From contig NZ_JBAFWT010000026.1 in assembly GCF_043195195.1 (NCBI RefSeq), positions 14,655 through 78,654 of the forward strand: 64,000 nt of DNA, written 5' to 3'. This document shows positions 34,156 to 42,567 of the stretch, in pieces; position 1 is the first letter of the stretch, and each line of letters begins with the position of its first letter. A program made the position numbers and the translations under genes. Source of the DNA: NCEH01 sp043195195 (GTDB lineage: Bacteria > Pseudomonadota > Alphaproteobacteria > Rhizobiales > Xanthobacteraceae). The notes under the pieces were generated by a model that worked only from the letters and a program-made list of their open reading frames with translations, ran no database searches and was not told where the DNA came from.

Positions 34156-35130
34156 TCAGACTTTGGCTGTGATCTTACAGTCACCAACGTCTGCGAGGCC
34201 TTCAGTCGACCGCCTTTCACCGATGCTCACGATGCCTTCGACCGCACGAAGCGCCGGAACAGCGAAGTCGGTGAACGCTCGTACGACTGGCCGCATGAAA
34301 CGGACAGAAGGATAAGCAAGAAAGGCTTCGGTCGGCTTGACCTCATAGTCGGGCAGGATGTGCACGAGACGCCCCTTAGCGAGGTCATCGTTGACGAGAA
34401 GCTGCTGAACCGGACCTGCGGCATGCCCCTCGATCAGTGTCGCGGCGATGACGTTGGCGTTATTGGTCCGCAGAACGGCGCGAACCGGAACGCCGACCAA
34501 CTCGCCGCTGCTGTGGCGAAGCGTGAGGACGTCACGCGAGGCGAGCAGGGCGGCGCTCGTGATTATACCGACCTCCGACAGACGCTCTACGGTGTTGATC
34601 GGCCCGAACCGATCCAGGAACTCTGGCGCGGCGACGAGAATGCGTCGGATCGAACCGAGCCGGCGGATGATAAGCTCCTGATCGGCCGGGCGGCCGTACT
34701 TAATGGCAAGGTCGAAGTTCTCGTAGACGAGATCGACATCGCGATTGTCGAGAACGAGATCTGCGGTGACATCGGGGTAGCGCCGCTGGAAGGCCATCAC
34801 GATGCCATGGAGGTGCTTCGCCCCGAGGCATGACGGAGCGTGGATGCGCAAATTGCCTTCCACCGCACCCATGTCGCGGCGGACGCCTTCGAGCGCCGCC
34901 TCGATCGTGGCCAGCGCCTCTCGGCTCTGGTTATAGAGAGCCTGACCCTGGGGGGTCGGCCGTACAATCCGTGCCGAGCGTTCCAGCAGGCGTGCGCCGA
35001 CATGGCGTTCGAGATTGCGCAGGTGCTTCGTGACGCCGGGCTGGGAGATCGCGAGATCACGTGCGGCGGCGGTCACGGACCCGCGCTCGACGGTGCGTAC
35101 AAAAGCTCTCAGTGCCGCAGCAATATCCAT
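34156..35130 (-). CDS. LysR-family transcriptional regulator
   Basis: A 324-residue LysR-type regulator with an N-terminal winged helix (ALRAFVRTVERGSVTAAARDL, SQPGVTKHLRNLERHVGARLLERS) and a C-terminal ligand-binding domain (YPDVTADLVLDNRDVDLVYENFDLAIKYG). It is divergently transcribed from the L,D-transpeptidase/VOC/S41 genes and is the likely regulator of that set. An operator-like palindrome lies in the shared 221-nt intergenic region. The ligand is unknown. Confidence 0.92.
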   Translation of the reverse strand: MDIAAALRAFVRTVERGSVTAAARDLAISQPGVTKHLRNLERHVGARLLERSARIVRPTPQGQALYNQSREALATIEAALEGVRRDMGAVEGNLRIHAPSCLGAKHLHGIVMAFQRRYPDVTADLVLDNRDVDLVYENFDLAIKYGRPADQELIIRRLGSIRRILVAAPEFLDRFGPINTVERLSEVGIITSAALLASRDVLTLRHSSGELVGVPVRAVLRTNNANVIAATLIEGHAAGPVQQLLVNDDLAKGRLVHILPDYEVKPTEAFLAYPSVRFMRPVVRAFTDFAVPALRAVEGIVSIGERRSTEGLADVGDCKITAKV

Positions 35131-35246
35131 CGGTTATGACCTCAAATCCAAAACCTGCGAGCGAGACGCAGCGTGTCCCGGGTATCTATCCTTCGAGTGA
35201 AACGGCACCCGCTCGTCGACCGCCCAATCGCTCGCACGACCCGATC

Positions 35247-35261
35247 ATAACCATTGGTTAT
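35247..35261. promoter_or_regulatory. Probable LysR operator
   Basis: Perfect palindrome ataacc-att-ggttat (6-bp arms, 3-bp spacer), matching the T-N11-A LysR consensus layout. A second half-site (cggttatg, about 35132-35139) overlaps the region just upstream of the LysR start, as expected for autoregulation. Confidence 0.65.
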
Positions 35262-35351
35262 GGGATCAATTACATCATAATACATAGACGCAACTCGCGC
35301 CATCTGTTTCTGATTGCAGGGATTTTTGTTCTTGCGAGGTGCGAAGGAAGT

Positions 35352-36023
35352 ATGACTATCAACAGGCGTGGCTTTGTGGCCGCATTTCCCTTTGTCCTGG
35401 CAGGCTGCGCCATGCGCGATCAGGTAGGCCCCAGCTTGGCCGAGCCGGCGGTCAACTCATCCTACCTATCCATGTATGCGGCAGTCGACACGGAGCCGTT
35501 TCCTCTGCCGGCGATCGATCTGAAGAAGGTCAGGCCCGAGTTTCTGCGCCGCGAGGTCGCGTATCAGACAAACGAGCGGCCGGGCACGATCATCGTCGAT
35601 CCAGCGGCTCGCTACGCCTACCTGGTACTGGAAAACGGCCGTGCTCTTCGATACGGCGTTGGCGTAGGCAAGCAGGAAGCGTTCAACTTCCGTGGCGAGG
35701 CGACGATTGCCCGCAAGGCCGAATGGCCGGGCTGGCGACCGACACCGGACATGATCAAGCGTGAGCCTGAGAGATACGGCCCCTTGAAGGACGGTCTCCC
35801 GGGCGGCGCTGGGAATCCGCTCGGGCCACGGGCTCTTTACCTCTATCGCGATGGTCGAGACACATATTACCGGCTCCATGGCACCGTGGAGCCGTGGACC
35901 ATTGGCACGATGGTGTCGTCGGGCTGCATCCGACTTCTCAATCAAGACATCATGGATCTGTACAGGCGCGTTCCCGTCGGCGCAAAGGTCGTCGTCCTGC
36001 CCGCCAGCCCAGCGACGAGTTGA
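35352..36023 (+). CDS. L,D-transpeptidase lipoprotein (YkuD domain)
   Basis: A 223-residue protein with a lipoprotein signal (TINRRGFVAAFPFVLAGC; lipobox LAGC, C19 or nearby) and a YkuD domain. The active-site cysteine C192 is in VSSGCIRL and the upstream histidine is in RLHGTVEPWT. It is a paralogue of the chromosomal enzyme at 4387-5028, with long identical runs such as IARKAEWPGW/VRKAEWPDW. This copy is membrane-anchored and lies in the accessory region, so it is likely an acquired second peptidoglycan cross-linking enzyme. The ATG follows a ggaag site. Confidence 0.9.
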   Translation: MTINRRGFVAAFPFVLAGCAMRDQVGPSLAEPAVNSSYLSMYAAVDTEPFPLPAIDLKKVRPEFLRREVAYQTNERPGTIIVDPAARYAYLVLENGRALRYGVGVGKQEAFNFRGEATIARKAEWPGWRPTPDMIKREPERYGPLKDGLPGGAGNPLGPRALYLYRDGRDTYYRLHGTVEPWTIGTMVSSGCIRLLNQDIMDLYRRVPVGAKVVVLPASPATS

Positions 36024-36054
36024 AACCGGACTTAGGGCGAGAGGAAGAGCGGCG

Positions 36055-37035
36055 ATGCTAGCAACAGGTAGAAGCAGGACGAATCGTCGGTCGTTGCTGG
36101 CAGCACTTGCGAGCGCCGCGTGCGCCAGCGTTCTGATTGGGCTCTGCGGAACCGGCAAGGCCCAGTCGGGGGGAGCGGATAGTCTTCCAGCCCATCGACC
36201 GCCGATGTTCATCGACCGTGCGGGACTGTGGGTGAGCAATCTGGAAGGAATGATCCTGTTTTACCAACAGGTCATTGGCCTAGAGATCATGAGTCGCGCC
36301 GAGCAAGGTGCCGTCCTCGGCATCGGCGGCACCGGCCTTCTCGAACTGACGCGGGACCTTGGCGGGACGCCTGCTCCCGCGAATGCGGCGGGCCTTTATC
36401 ATCTCGCCTTCGAGATGCCGACACGGCGGGATCTTGCTCGCTGGATCGTTCATGCGGCCACCAATCATTTCCAGGTGTCGGGCCTAGCTGATCATCGTGT
36501 CACCGAGTCCGTTTATCTCAACGATCCCGAGGGCAACGGTATCGAGATCTACGCCTCCCGGCCGGAAGCACAATGGCAGTGGAAGCACGGGCAAGTCGAG
36601 ATGGGCGTCTTCGACCTCGACCTTGATCCGCTTTTGAAACTCGTTGACCGGAGCAAGGACGGTTACACGGTGGCGCCAACGTCGATGCGCATCGGCCATA
36701 TCCATCTGAGGGTCGGTGATCTGGCGGCCGCTGAGCGGTTCTATTCCGAATTGATCGGCTTCGATGTGACGCGGCGCGCCCCCGGCGTCGTATTCACGTC
36801 CTCCGGCAAATATCATCACCACGTAGCAGTGAACATTTGGGAGAGCCCGGGAGCAGGCCAACGCAGCGAAACAGATCTGGGACTGTCGTGGTTCTCGATT
36901 GCGATAGCAGATCGATCAGTGCTGGATGATCGGAAAGCGCGTCTGGGTAAAGCGGGCGTACTATTCAAGACCATTGCCGGGGGAATAGAAGTCGAAGACC
37001 CATGGGGAACGAGAGTTCGGTTGACGGCAATCTAA
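36055..37035 (+). CDS. Exported VOC-superfamily (glyoxalase/dioxygenase-fold) protein
   Basis: A 326-residue protein with a Tat-like leader (RTNRRSLLAALASAACASVL) followed by two VOC modules. Module 1: RAGLWVSNLEGMILFYQQVIGLE, GLYHLAFEMPT, YLNDPEGNGIEIYASR. Module 2: IGHIHLRVGDLAAAERFYSELIGF, YHHHVAVNIWES, VEDPWGTRVRL. Metal ligands H and E of ring-cleavage dioxygenases are partly present. Export of a VOC protein is unusual. It starts 32 nt after the L,D-transpeptidase gene on the same strand. Confidence 0.83.
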   Translation: MLATGRSRTNRRSLLAALASAACASVLIGLCGTGKAQSGGADSLPAHRPPMFIDRAGLWVSNLEGMILFYQQVIGLEIMSRAEQGAVLGIGGTGLLELTRDLGGTPAPANAAGLYHLAFEMPTRRDLARWIVHAATNHFQVSGLADHRVTESVYLNDPEGNGIEIYASRPEAQWQWKHGQVEMGVFDLDLDPLLKLVDRSKDGYTVAPTSMRIGHIHLRVGDLAAAERFYSELIGFDVTRRAPGVVFTSSGKYHHHVAVNIWESPGAGQRSETDLGLSWFSIAIADRSVLDDRKARLGKAGVLFKTIAGGIEVEDPWGTRVRLTAI

Positions 37036-37087
37036 CAAAACGTACCGAGTCACTGCATCATCAATCGAACCGTAACAGGGGAAGCAT

Positions 37088-38089
37088 ATGCTGTATCGTC
37101 GATCGCCATTTCTTATCGCCTGTCTTGCGACAATTTCTACACTTCTGGCCACGCCATCAATGGCAAGTGCCGAGGTGGCTCCCGATACGGCGCAAAACGT
37201 GCTCTTGGACCAGACTACGGTCAGGAATGTAATCGATGGGATTGCCGTCAAGTTGCGCGAAGATTACGTGTTCCCGGACAGGGGAGCGCAGGCGGCTCAG
37301 GCGCTGGAAAAGGCATTGGCAGAGAACGCCTATGCCGGCGTCTCCGACCCGAGCAAGTTTGCGGCGCAACTGACCGAACAACTGCGGGCGATCACCGAGG
37401 ACAGCCATATGCGGGTGATCTTCGGCTCGCCGTTCCGCAACCAGCCTCCACCGGCCACGCCGCAGGATGCCGGCTTTGAGGTGAAACGGCTAGACGGCAA
37501 TATCGGATACATCCACCTGGCGCGGTTCGTTCCGCCCGATGTCTTTAACCCGGCAGCCGACGACGTCATGCGCAGCCTGTCGGACACTGCCGCGCTCATC
37601 ATCGACATGCGGGACAATGGTGGTGGTCACCCGGCGTCGGTAGCTTACCTTGCCAGTTTCTTCCTCGATCCCGGCAAGCGCGTTCATATCAACGACCTTA
37701 TCTGGCGCAATCGCGGGACTTCGACTTTCAGAACGGAATCGTTTTGGAGTTCGCCGACGCCGGTGAGTTATCTCGACAAGCCCGTCTATGTGCTAGTTGG
37801 CCCCAAAACCTATTCGGCGGGCGAGGAATTTGCCTACGATCTGCAGGTGCTCAAGCGCGTGACCGTAGTTGGCGAAAAGACGCGCGGCGGAGCGAACCCG
37901 GGTGGCCTGAATGATCTCGGTTCCGACCTATTCGTTGTCGTGCCGACAGGCAGGGCCGAAAATCCCATTACGCGCGGCAACTGGGGAGGTGTGGGCGTGC
38001 GCCCCGACGTTCAGGCTACGCCAGAGGCCGCTCAGGAAGCTGCCGTGGCCATGGCAATGGGCCAGGTAGCGACGCCGTCGGCGAGATAG
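37088..38089 (+). CDS. Exported S41-family peptidase (C-terminal processing protease-like)
   Basis: A 333-residue protein with a signal peptide (LIACLATISTLLATPSMASA/EV). The S41 core is readable: GNIGYIHLARFVPPDVF, LIIDMRDNGGGHPASVAYLASFF, VLVGPKTYSAGEEFAYDLQ with the nucleophile serine in TYSAGEE, and VVGEKTRGGANPG. No PDZ domain is visible, so it resembles interphotoreceptor-retinoid-binding-protein-like S41 peptidases. Twelve nt after its stop an IS3 element is inserted. It is part of the exported-protein run controlled by the adjacent LysR. Confidence 0.88.
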   Translation: MLYRRSPFLIACLATISTLLATPSMASAEVAPDTAQNVLLDQTTVRNVIDGIAVKLREDYVFPDRGAQAAQALEKALAENAYAGVSDPSKFAAQLTEQLRAITEDSHMRVIFGSPFRNQPPPATPQDAGFEVKRLDGNIGYIHLARFVPPDVFNPAADDVMRSLSDTAALIIDMRDNGGGHPASVAYLASFFLDPGKRVHINDLIWRNRGTSTFRTESFWSSPTPVSYLDKPVYVLVGPKTYSAGEEFAYDLQVLKRVTVVGEKTRGGANPGGLNDLGSDLFVVVPTGRAENPITRGNWGGVGVRPDVQATPEAAQEAAVAMAMGQVATPSAR

Positions 38090-38150
38090 GGGAAACATTG
38101 TGAACCGCCCCGGCTTTGCCGGAGGCCCCAACTCCTGAGAGGATGGGGCT

Positions 38151-38480
38151 ATGACGAGCAAGACGACGAACAAGTTCTCGCCTGAGGTGCGTGCCCGGGC
38201 GGTGCGGATGGTGCTGGATCACGAGGCTGAACACCCTTCGCGCTGGCAGGCGATCGTGTCGATTGCGGCGAAGATCGGCTGCTCGGCGCACTCACTGAAT
38301 GAGTGGCTGAAGAAGGCCGAGGTCGATGCCGGCAAGCGGGCCGGCGTGACGACGGATATGTCGGCGAAGCTGAAGGCCCTTGAGCGCGAGAACCGCGAGC
38401 TGCGGCAGGCGAACGAGATCCTGCGCAAGGCATCCGCTTATTTCGCCCTGGCGGAGCTCGACCGCCGGTCGAAGACATGA
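38151..38480 (+). CDS. IS3-family transposase OrfA
   Basis: A 109-residue DNA-binding protein with an N-terminal helix-turn-helix (FSPEVRARAVRMVLDHEAEH, IVSIAAKIGCSAHSLNEWLKKAE) and a C-terminal leucine-zipper-like coil (LERENRELRQANEILRKASA). It overlaps OrfB by 4 nt in the -1 frame, the usual arrangement for programmed frameshifting that makes the OrfAB transposase. Confidence 0.93.
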   Translation: MTSKTTNKFSPEVRARAVRMVLDHEAEHPSRWQAIVSIAAKIGCSAHSLNEWLKKAEVDAGKRAGVTTDMSAKLKALERENRELRQANEILRKASAYFALAELDRRSKT

Positions 38481-39382
38481 TCGCGTTCATCGATGATCAT
38501 CGCGGTGCGTATGGGGTCGAGCCGATCTGCAAGGTGCTGCCGATCGCCCCATCGACCTATCATGCGCATGTCGCCCGGCGGCTTGAGCCGTCGAAGTGCT
38601 CGGCACGGGCGCTACGGGACGAGGTTCTGCGCCCCGAGATCGAGCGCGTGTTCGCCGAGAACTTCGAGGTCTATGGAGCGCGCAAGGTCTGGCGACAGAT
38701 GATGCGCGAGGGGTTCGATGTGGCGCGCTGCACCGTCGAACGGCTGATGCAGGGCATGGGCTTGGCCGGTGTGATCCGCGGCAAGCCGGTCCGCACGACC
38801 ATCTCGGACAAGTCGGCACCGTGCCCGCTCGACCGTGTGAACCGGGTGTTCCATGCGCCGGCGCCGAACCGGCTCTGGCTCTCGGACTTCACCTATGTCA
38901 GCACCTGGGCGGGCTTCGTCTACGTCGCCTTTGTGATCGACGCCTATGCTCGCCGCATCGTCGGCTGGCGGGTGAGCCGGACCGCGCATGCCAGCTTCGT
39001 GCTGGATGCGCTGGAGCAGGCCCTTCACGAGCGACGGCCCGCCCATCGCGGCGGCCTGGTGCACCATAGCGACCGCGGTTCGCAATATGTGAGCATTCGC
39101 TACACTGAACGGCTGGCTGAGGCCGGCATCGTGCCCTCCGTCGGCAGTGTTGGTGACAGCTATGACAACGCACTCGCCGAGACGATCAATGGCCTCCACA
39201 AGGCCGAGGTCATCCATCGTCGGGGGCCTTGGCGATCCTTCGAGGCCGTCGAGTTCGCAACGCTGAGCTGGGTCGACTGGTTCAACAATCGCCGGCTGCT
39301 GGAGCCTATCGGTAACATCCCGCCGGCCGAGGCCGAGGAACGCTATTACGCCATGCTGGACGAGCCAGCCATGGCGGCGTGA
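38477..39382 (+). CDS. IS3-family transposase OrfB (DDE integrase domain)
   Basis: A 301-residue catalytic subunit. An N-terminal HTH_21-type region (NFEVYGARKVWRQMMREG) precedes the rve domain with catalytic D in LWLSDFTYVSTWAG, D in VHHSDRGSQYVSIRY and E in SYDNALAETINGLHKAE. The frame is complete, so the copy could be active. It starts at ATG overlapping the OrfA stop (atga). Confidence 0.95.
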   Translation: MIAFIDDHRGAYGVEPICKVLPIAPSTYHAHVARRLEPSKCSARALRDEVLRPEIERVFAENFEVYGARKVWRQMMREGFDVARCTVERLMQGMGLAGVIRGKPVRTTISDKSAPCPLDRVNRVFHAPAPNRLWLSDFTYVSTWAGFVYVAFVIDAYARRIVGWRVSRTAHASFVLDALEQALHERRPAHRGGLVHHSDRGSQYVSIRYTERLAEAGIVPSVGSVGDSYDNALAETINGLHKAEVIHRRGPWRSFEAVEFATLSWVDWFNNRRLLEPIGNIPPAEAEERYYAMLDEPAMAA

Positions 39383-39421
39383 CTCAAACGAAATGGCCTC
39401 CGGGAAACCCGGAGCGGTTCA

Positions 39422-39687
39422 GGGCGTCGCCCTACGGCGCGCTCGACATGGCGGGGAACGTCTTCAATTGGTGCGAGGACTGGTGGGACGAGGCGGGCTT
39501 CCCGCGTACCGTCCAGAACGACTTCTCGCCTCCCAAGAGCGGCTCGTGGCGGGTCGATCGTGGCAGCAGCTGGGGCAACCCCGGGCGCCTCGCCTGTCGG
39601 ACCACCATGCGGTACGGGTACCCGCCGTCCGACCGCAACGAGCACCTCGGCTTTCGTGTTCTCCTCGGATCCTTTCCTGGCGACTAG
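39422..39687 (+). pseudogene. C-terminal fragment of an FGE-sulfatase (formylglycine-generating enzyme-like) gene
   Basis: About 88 codons give SPYGALDMAGNVFNWCEDWWD, VDRGSSWGNPGRLACRTTMR and ERNEHLGFRV-like RNEHLGFRVL, the conserved C-terminal end of the FGE-sulfatase fold. The first base is immediately after the right end of the IS3 element, so the 5' portion was lost or lies elsewhere. The start and promoter are absent. The stop codon at 39685-39687 is intact. Confidence 0.85.
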
Positions 39688-39763
39688 AGGGGTAACTGTG
39701 TATCCTCTCTCCCCCAAAGACCTCGACCATAAGGTCAGAAACTGCAACTCAGGCATTGCGCGT

Positions 39764-40165
39764 TTATCTCCCGCCGGCTTCCCGGTCGAAGTGAGTACGG
39801 GCCTGTTCGATGTCGCCGCGTTTCGCGCGCGCCCAATCGGCGAGCATCGCGATCGGCTCTTTCAGCGTGTGGCCCAGGGGCGTGAGCGCGTAGTCCACGC
39901 GGGGCGGTATCGTTGCGAACGCTGTGCGTTGTACGAGCCCGTCACGCTCAAGTCCACGCAGGGTGAGCGTCAGCATGCGATGGGAGATCCCTGGTATCTT
40001 CCGCATGAGTTCGTTGAAACGGTTCGTGCCCTCGGACAGATGTCCGAGCACCATCACCGCCCACTTGTCTCCGATGCGATCGATAATCTGGGCCAGCGCG
40101 CGGCATTCCTCCTCGGTGTCGGCCGGCAGCGTGGGACTGAGGTGTTTATTGCCGGCTCTGCTCAT
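39764..40165 (-). CDS. HxlR-family transcriptional regulator
   Basis: A 133-residue winged-helix regulator: IIDRIGDKWAVMVLGHLSEG, RFNELMRKIPGISHRMLTLTLRGLERDGLV and PPRVDYALTPLGHTLKEPI are the HxlR signatures. Members sense aldehydes or redox-active compounds and usually repress a neighbouring oxidoreductase gene. It is divergent from the NmrA/QorB-type gene at 40279, so it probably controls that gene and the following hydrolase. Confidence 0.93.
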   Translation of the reverse strand: MSRAGNKHLSPTLPADTEEECRALAQIIDRIGDKWAVMVLGHLSEGTNRFNELMRKIPGISHRMLTLTLRGLERDGLVQRTAFATIPPRVDYALTPLGHTLKEPIAMLADWARAKRGDIEQARTHFDREAGGR

Positions 40166-40192
40166 CCGAAAACTCCATTACGTACGTGACTG

Positions 40193-40205
40193 TTCGTTTC
40201 GAACA
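40193..40205. promoter_or_regulatory. Palindrome in the HxlR/NmrA divergent promoter
   Basis: gttcg-ttt-cgaac, a perfect 5-bp inverted repeat between the divergent starts (40165 and 40279). A related acgaac half-site is at about 40248-40253. A candidate HxlR binding site. Confidence 0.5.
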
Positions 40206-40278
40206 TTTTCATGCGCTCTTGCGTGCGTTACGCATTTCCATATCATCACGAACAATTTTTTACCACATGGAGTTTGTG

Positions 40279-41130
40279 ATGAAGATCGGTGTGAGCGGTG
40301 CAAGCAGCAATATTGGGAAACAGGTGATCGAGAGGCTTTCTGCACAATTGCCTCCAGACGGGCTAGTTGCGATATCGAGGACGCCGCAGACGATCGGGAA
40401 CGTCGAAGGTCGTGTCGGCGACTACGATCGACCGGAAACGCTGGTTCAAGCCTACGCTGGACTGGACCGTTTGCTCATCATCCCCAGCGCAGACCTGGGT
40501 TATGGGGTTCGCAGTGCGCAGGGCATTGCGGCCATCGACGCGGCTGTCGAGGCCGGCGTGAAGGCAGTTTACCTCCTTTCGGCATGCGGCACCCGCGAGA
40601 AACAAGAACCTTCGATGGGTGCGGCCTACTGGCAAAGCGAACAGCGGCTGATCAAAAGCGGCATCGCGTCCTGGACCATCCTTCGCATGAACTATTTCAG
40701 TGAAACCTTGGTCGAAGAGGCGAGGATGTCGTTCGATCGAGGTGCTCTTCCGGGCATCGCAGAGAGCAAGGTTGCCTTCGTCTCGCGGGACGATGTTGCT
40801 GCTGCTGCTGCCGCCGCACTCACCACCGACGGACATGCTGGTGCGATCTACAATCTGACAGGCCCGGAATCCCTCTCGGGCGCCGAACGCACAGAGGCGA
40901 TCTCCAAGGCCATCGGCAAGCCGTACGGATATGCCGTATTCAGCGAGGAGCAACTGCGTTCGGGTCTTGCTGGCGCTGGCTTGCCGGACTTCGTGATCGA
41001 TGCCGTCGTGAGCATGAAGGCCAGCCAGGCCGAAGGCGCCTATGACATCGTTACTGGAGATGTCGAGAAGCTTGCGGGCCGCGCTCCCATGCCGCTTGTC
41101 GACGTGCTGGCCAAGGCGTTCGCTCGATGA
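40279..41130 (+). CDS. NmrA-like NAD(P)-binding protein, QorB-type
   Basis: A 283-residue atypical short-chain dehydrogenase. The N terminus KIGVSGASSNIGKQVIERL is the dinucleotide-binding loop. VGDYDRPETLVQAYAGLDRLLIIP, ASWTILRMNYFSET and AFVSRDDVAAAAAAAL follow the quinone oxidoreductase QorB/NmrA pattern. It would reduce quinones with NADPH. The ATG at 40279 follows a ggag site. It overlaps the hydrolase gene by 4 nt (atga), indicating translational coupling. A second, broken family member is at 48853-49737. Confidence 0.9.
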   Translation: MKIGVSGASSNIGKQVIERLSAQLPPDGLVAISRTPQTIGNVEGRVGDYDRPETLVQAYAGLDRLLIIPSADLGYGVRSAQGIAAIDAAVEAGVKAVYLLSACGTREKQEPSMGAAYWQSEQRLIKSGIASWTILRMNYFSETLVEEARMSFDRGALPGIAESKVAFVSRDDVAAAAAAALTTDGHAGAIYNLTGPESLSGAERTEAISKAIGKPYGYAVFSEEQLRSGLAGAGLPDFVIDAVVSMKASQAEGAYDIVTGDVEKLAGRAPMPLVDVLAKAFAR

Positions 41131-42047
41131 CACCCGCACCTGAATACCCCACGCCGGAGAGTGCGGTTGCGGGCCTTCCCCGCTTTGTCCACCGCTATGC
41201 GGATGTGAATGGAGCGCGGCTGCACTATGTGATCGGCGGCGTTGGTCCGAAGATCGTACTGCTGCACGGCTTCCCCTATACGTGGATGCTGTGGCGCGAG
41301 CTGATGCCGCTTCTTGCGGACGCGGGTTTCACGGTGATTGCAGCCGACCTGCGCGGCCTGGGCCATTCAAGCAAGCCTGAAGACGGCTATGATTGCCTGA
41401 ATGTCGCGGAGGACATCCGCGAGATCGTGCGCTTGTCCGGAGGTGGGCCAATAAACCTGGTTGGCGTCGATATCGGCGCGATGGTCGCTTACGCCTATGC
41501 TTCTCGCCATCCGCAGGAAATCGGCGCCCTTGTTTTCGCGGAATCGCTCATACCCGGTTTCGGGCTTGAAGAGCTGATGAACCCGGCGACCGGCGGTTAC
41601 TGGCATTTCGGCTTCCACGCCCAAGTGGACGTCGCTTCCATGCTGACCGAAGGCAAGGAAGCTGCCTATTTGCTGCCGTGGTACGGCATGATGTCCGCCG
41701 CGCCAGACGCATCGGACCGAGCTAAGACGATGTATCTTCCGCACTATGCCGCTCCAGGGGGCATGCGCGGCGGATTCAAGCACTATGAGACTCTCGTTGC
41801 CGACGGAAAGGCGAACCGCGCTGCCTTTGCCGGCAAGCTGCCCGTTCCGGTGCTCGTTCTCAGCGGCGAGCGCGGCATACCGCAGGCCCAGACGCTCGGA
41901 TGTGTCGAGCAAGTTGCCACTATCATTGAGGCGGACACCGTTCCTCAGGCCGCGCACACCTTCGCATCGGACAATCCAGACTGGGTATCCAAACGTCTCG
42001 TCCGCTTTTTCAACCAAGCGAGGCGAGGCGTTGAGGCGTGCGCGTAG
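41127..42047 (+). CDS. Alpha/beta hydrolase, epoxide-hydrolase/dehalogenase-like
   Basis: A 306-residue hydrolase. The oxyanion motif is LLHGFPYTWMLWRELM and the nucleophile elbow GVDIGAM carries aspartate, which is typical of epoxide hydrolases, haloalkane dehalogenases and fluoroacetate dehalogenases rather than serine esterases. The catalytic histidine is in PQAAHTFASDNPDWV. The cap region (FGLEELMNPATGGYWHFGFHAQ) is of the epoxide-hydrolase type. It is translationally coupled to the QorB-type gene, suggesting a common detoxification role. Confidence 0.88.
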   Translation: MTPAPEYPTPESAVAGLPRFVHRYADVNGARLHYVIGGVGPKIVLLHGFPYTWMLWRELMPLLADAGFTVIAADLRGLGHSSKPEDGYDCLNVAEDIREIVRLSGGGPINLVGVDIGAMVAYAYASRHPQEIGALVFAESLIPGFGLEELMNPATGGYWHFGFHAQVDVASMLTEGKEAAYLLPWYGMMSAAPDASDRAKTMYLPHYAAPGGMRGGFKHYETLVADGKANRAAFAGKLPVPVLVLSGERGIPQAQTLGCVEQVATIIEADTVPQAAHTFASDNPDWVSKRLVRFFNQARRGVEACA

Positions 42048-42121
42048 TCCGTGGAGCACTCTTCGGAAAGCAGATCGATTAGGCGGCCGAACCGTGTCGC
42101 CCGACCTTCAGAAGCCGAGAT

Positions 42122-42529
42122 ATGAATGAGGTCGGGCAGCAGAGCGAGCAGCAGCGTTGCATCGGCACCTTGACGCGACCGCCGCTCGACCGGCTGCGTA
42201 CCCTGGTTCATGCCTTAATCCGATCCGAGGTCGACGACGCGGACGTTCGCGTGGCCCTTGACGACGCGGCGCCGCTCTATTGCGATGCGCCGGAAGCACA
42301 GGAGATACGGGCGACTGGCGCCAGCATCATTGAAACTTTCATGTGCGAAGCGCTCCCGAGAACGTCAGGCCGAACCCATCAACTGGCCGGCGATCTGATC
42401 ACATCCACGTCGAGCGCAGTGCGAAAGCAGCTTTCAGAAGCATCCATATGGGAAGCCGAGATTGAGGCGTATGCGGGCGCGATGGCCGATACTTTCTGCG
42501 CTTATTTGCGCCAGTTAGATGCTATTTGA
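42122..42529 (+). pseudogene. C-terminal fragment of a TetR-family regulator
   Basis: The 135-residue frame resembles only the ligand-binding domain of TetR regulators: PLDRLRTLVHALIRSEVDDADVRVALDDAAPLY, ATGASIIETFMCEALP, ADTFCAYLRQLDAI. The N-terminal helix-turn-helix is missing and the 75 nt between the hydrolase stop and this frame cannot supply it. I consider it a truncated gene, perhaps by the event that joined it to the hydrolase operon. A short intact gene of unknown function is a less likely alternative. Confidence 0.65.
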
Positions 42530-42567
42530 GAGACTTTGCACGAATACATCATGAAAGGCACCTCTAA

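Larger units (their letters stand above)
38101..39421 (+). mobile_element. Complete IS3-family insertion sequence (1321 bp)
   Basis: Terminal inverted repeats of 27 bp (38101-38127 and 39395-39421, three mismatches; both begin tgaaccg) enclose two overlapping ORFs in the IS3 arrangement. No matching target duplication is seen: the bases outside are attg on the left and gggc on the right. The right end cuts into an FGE-sulfatase gene. Both suggest recombination or deletion through the IS after insertion. Confidence 0.9.
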
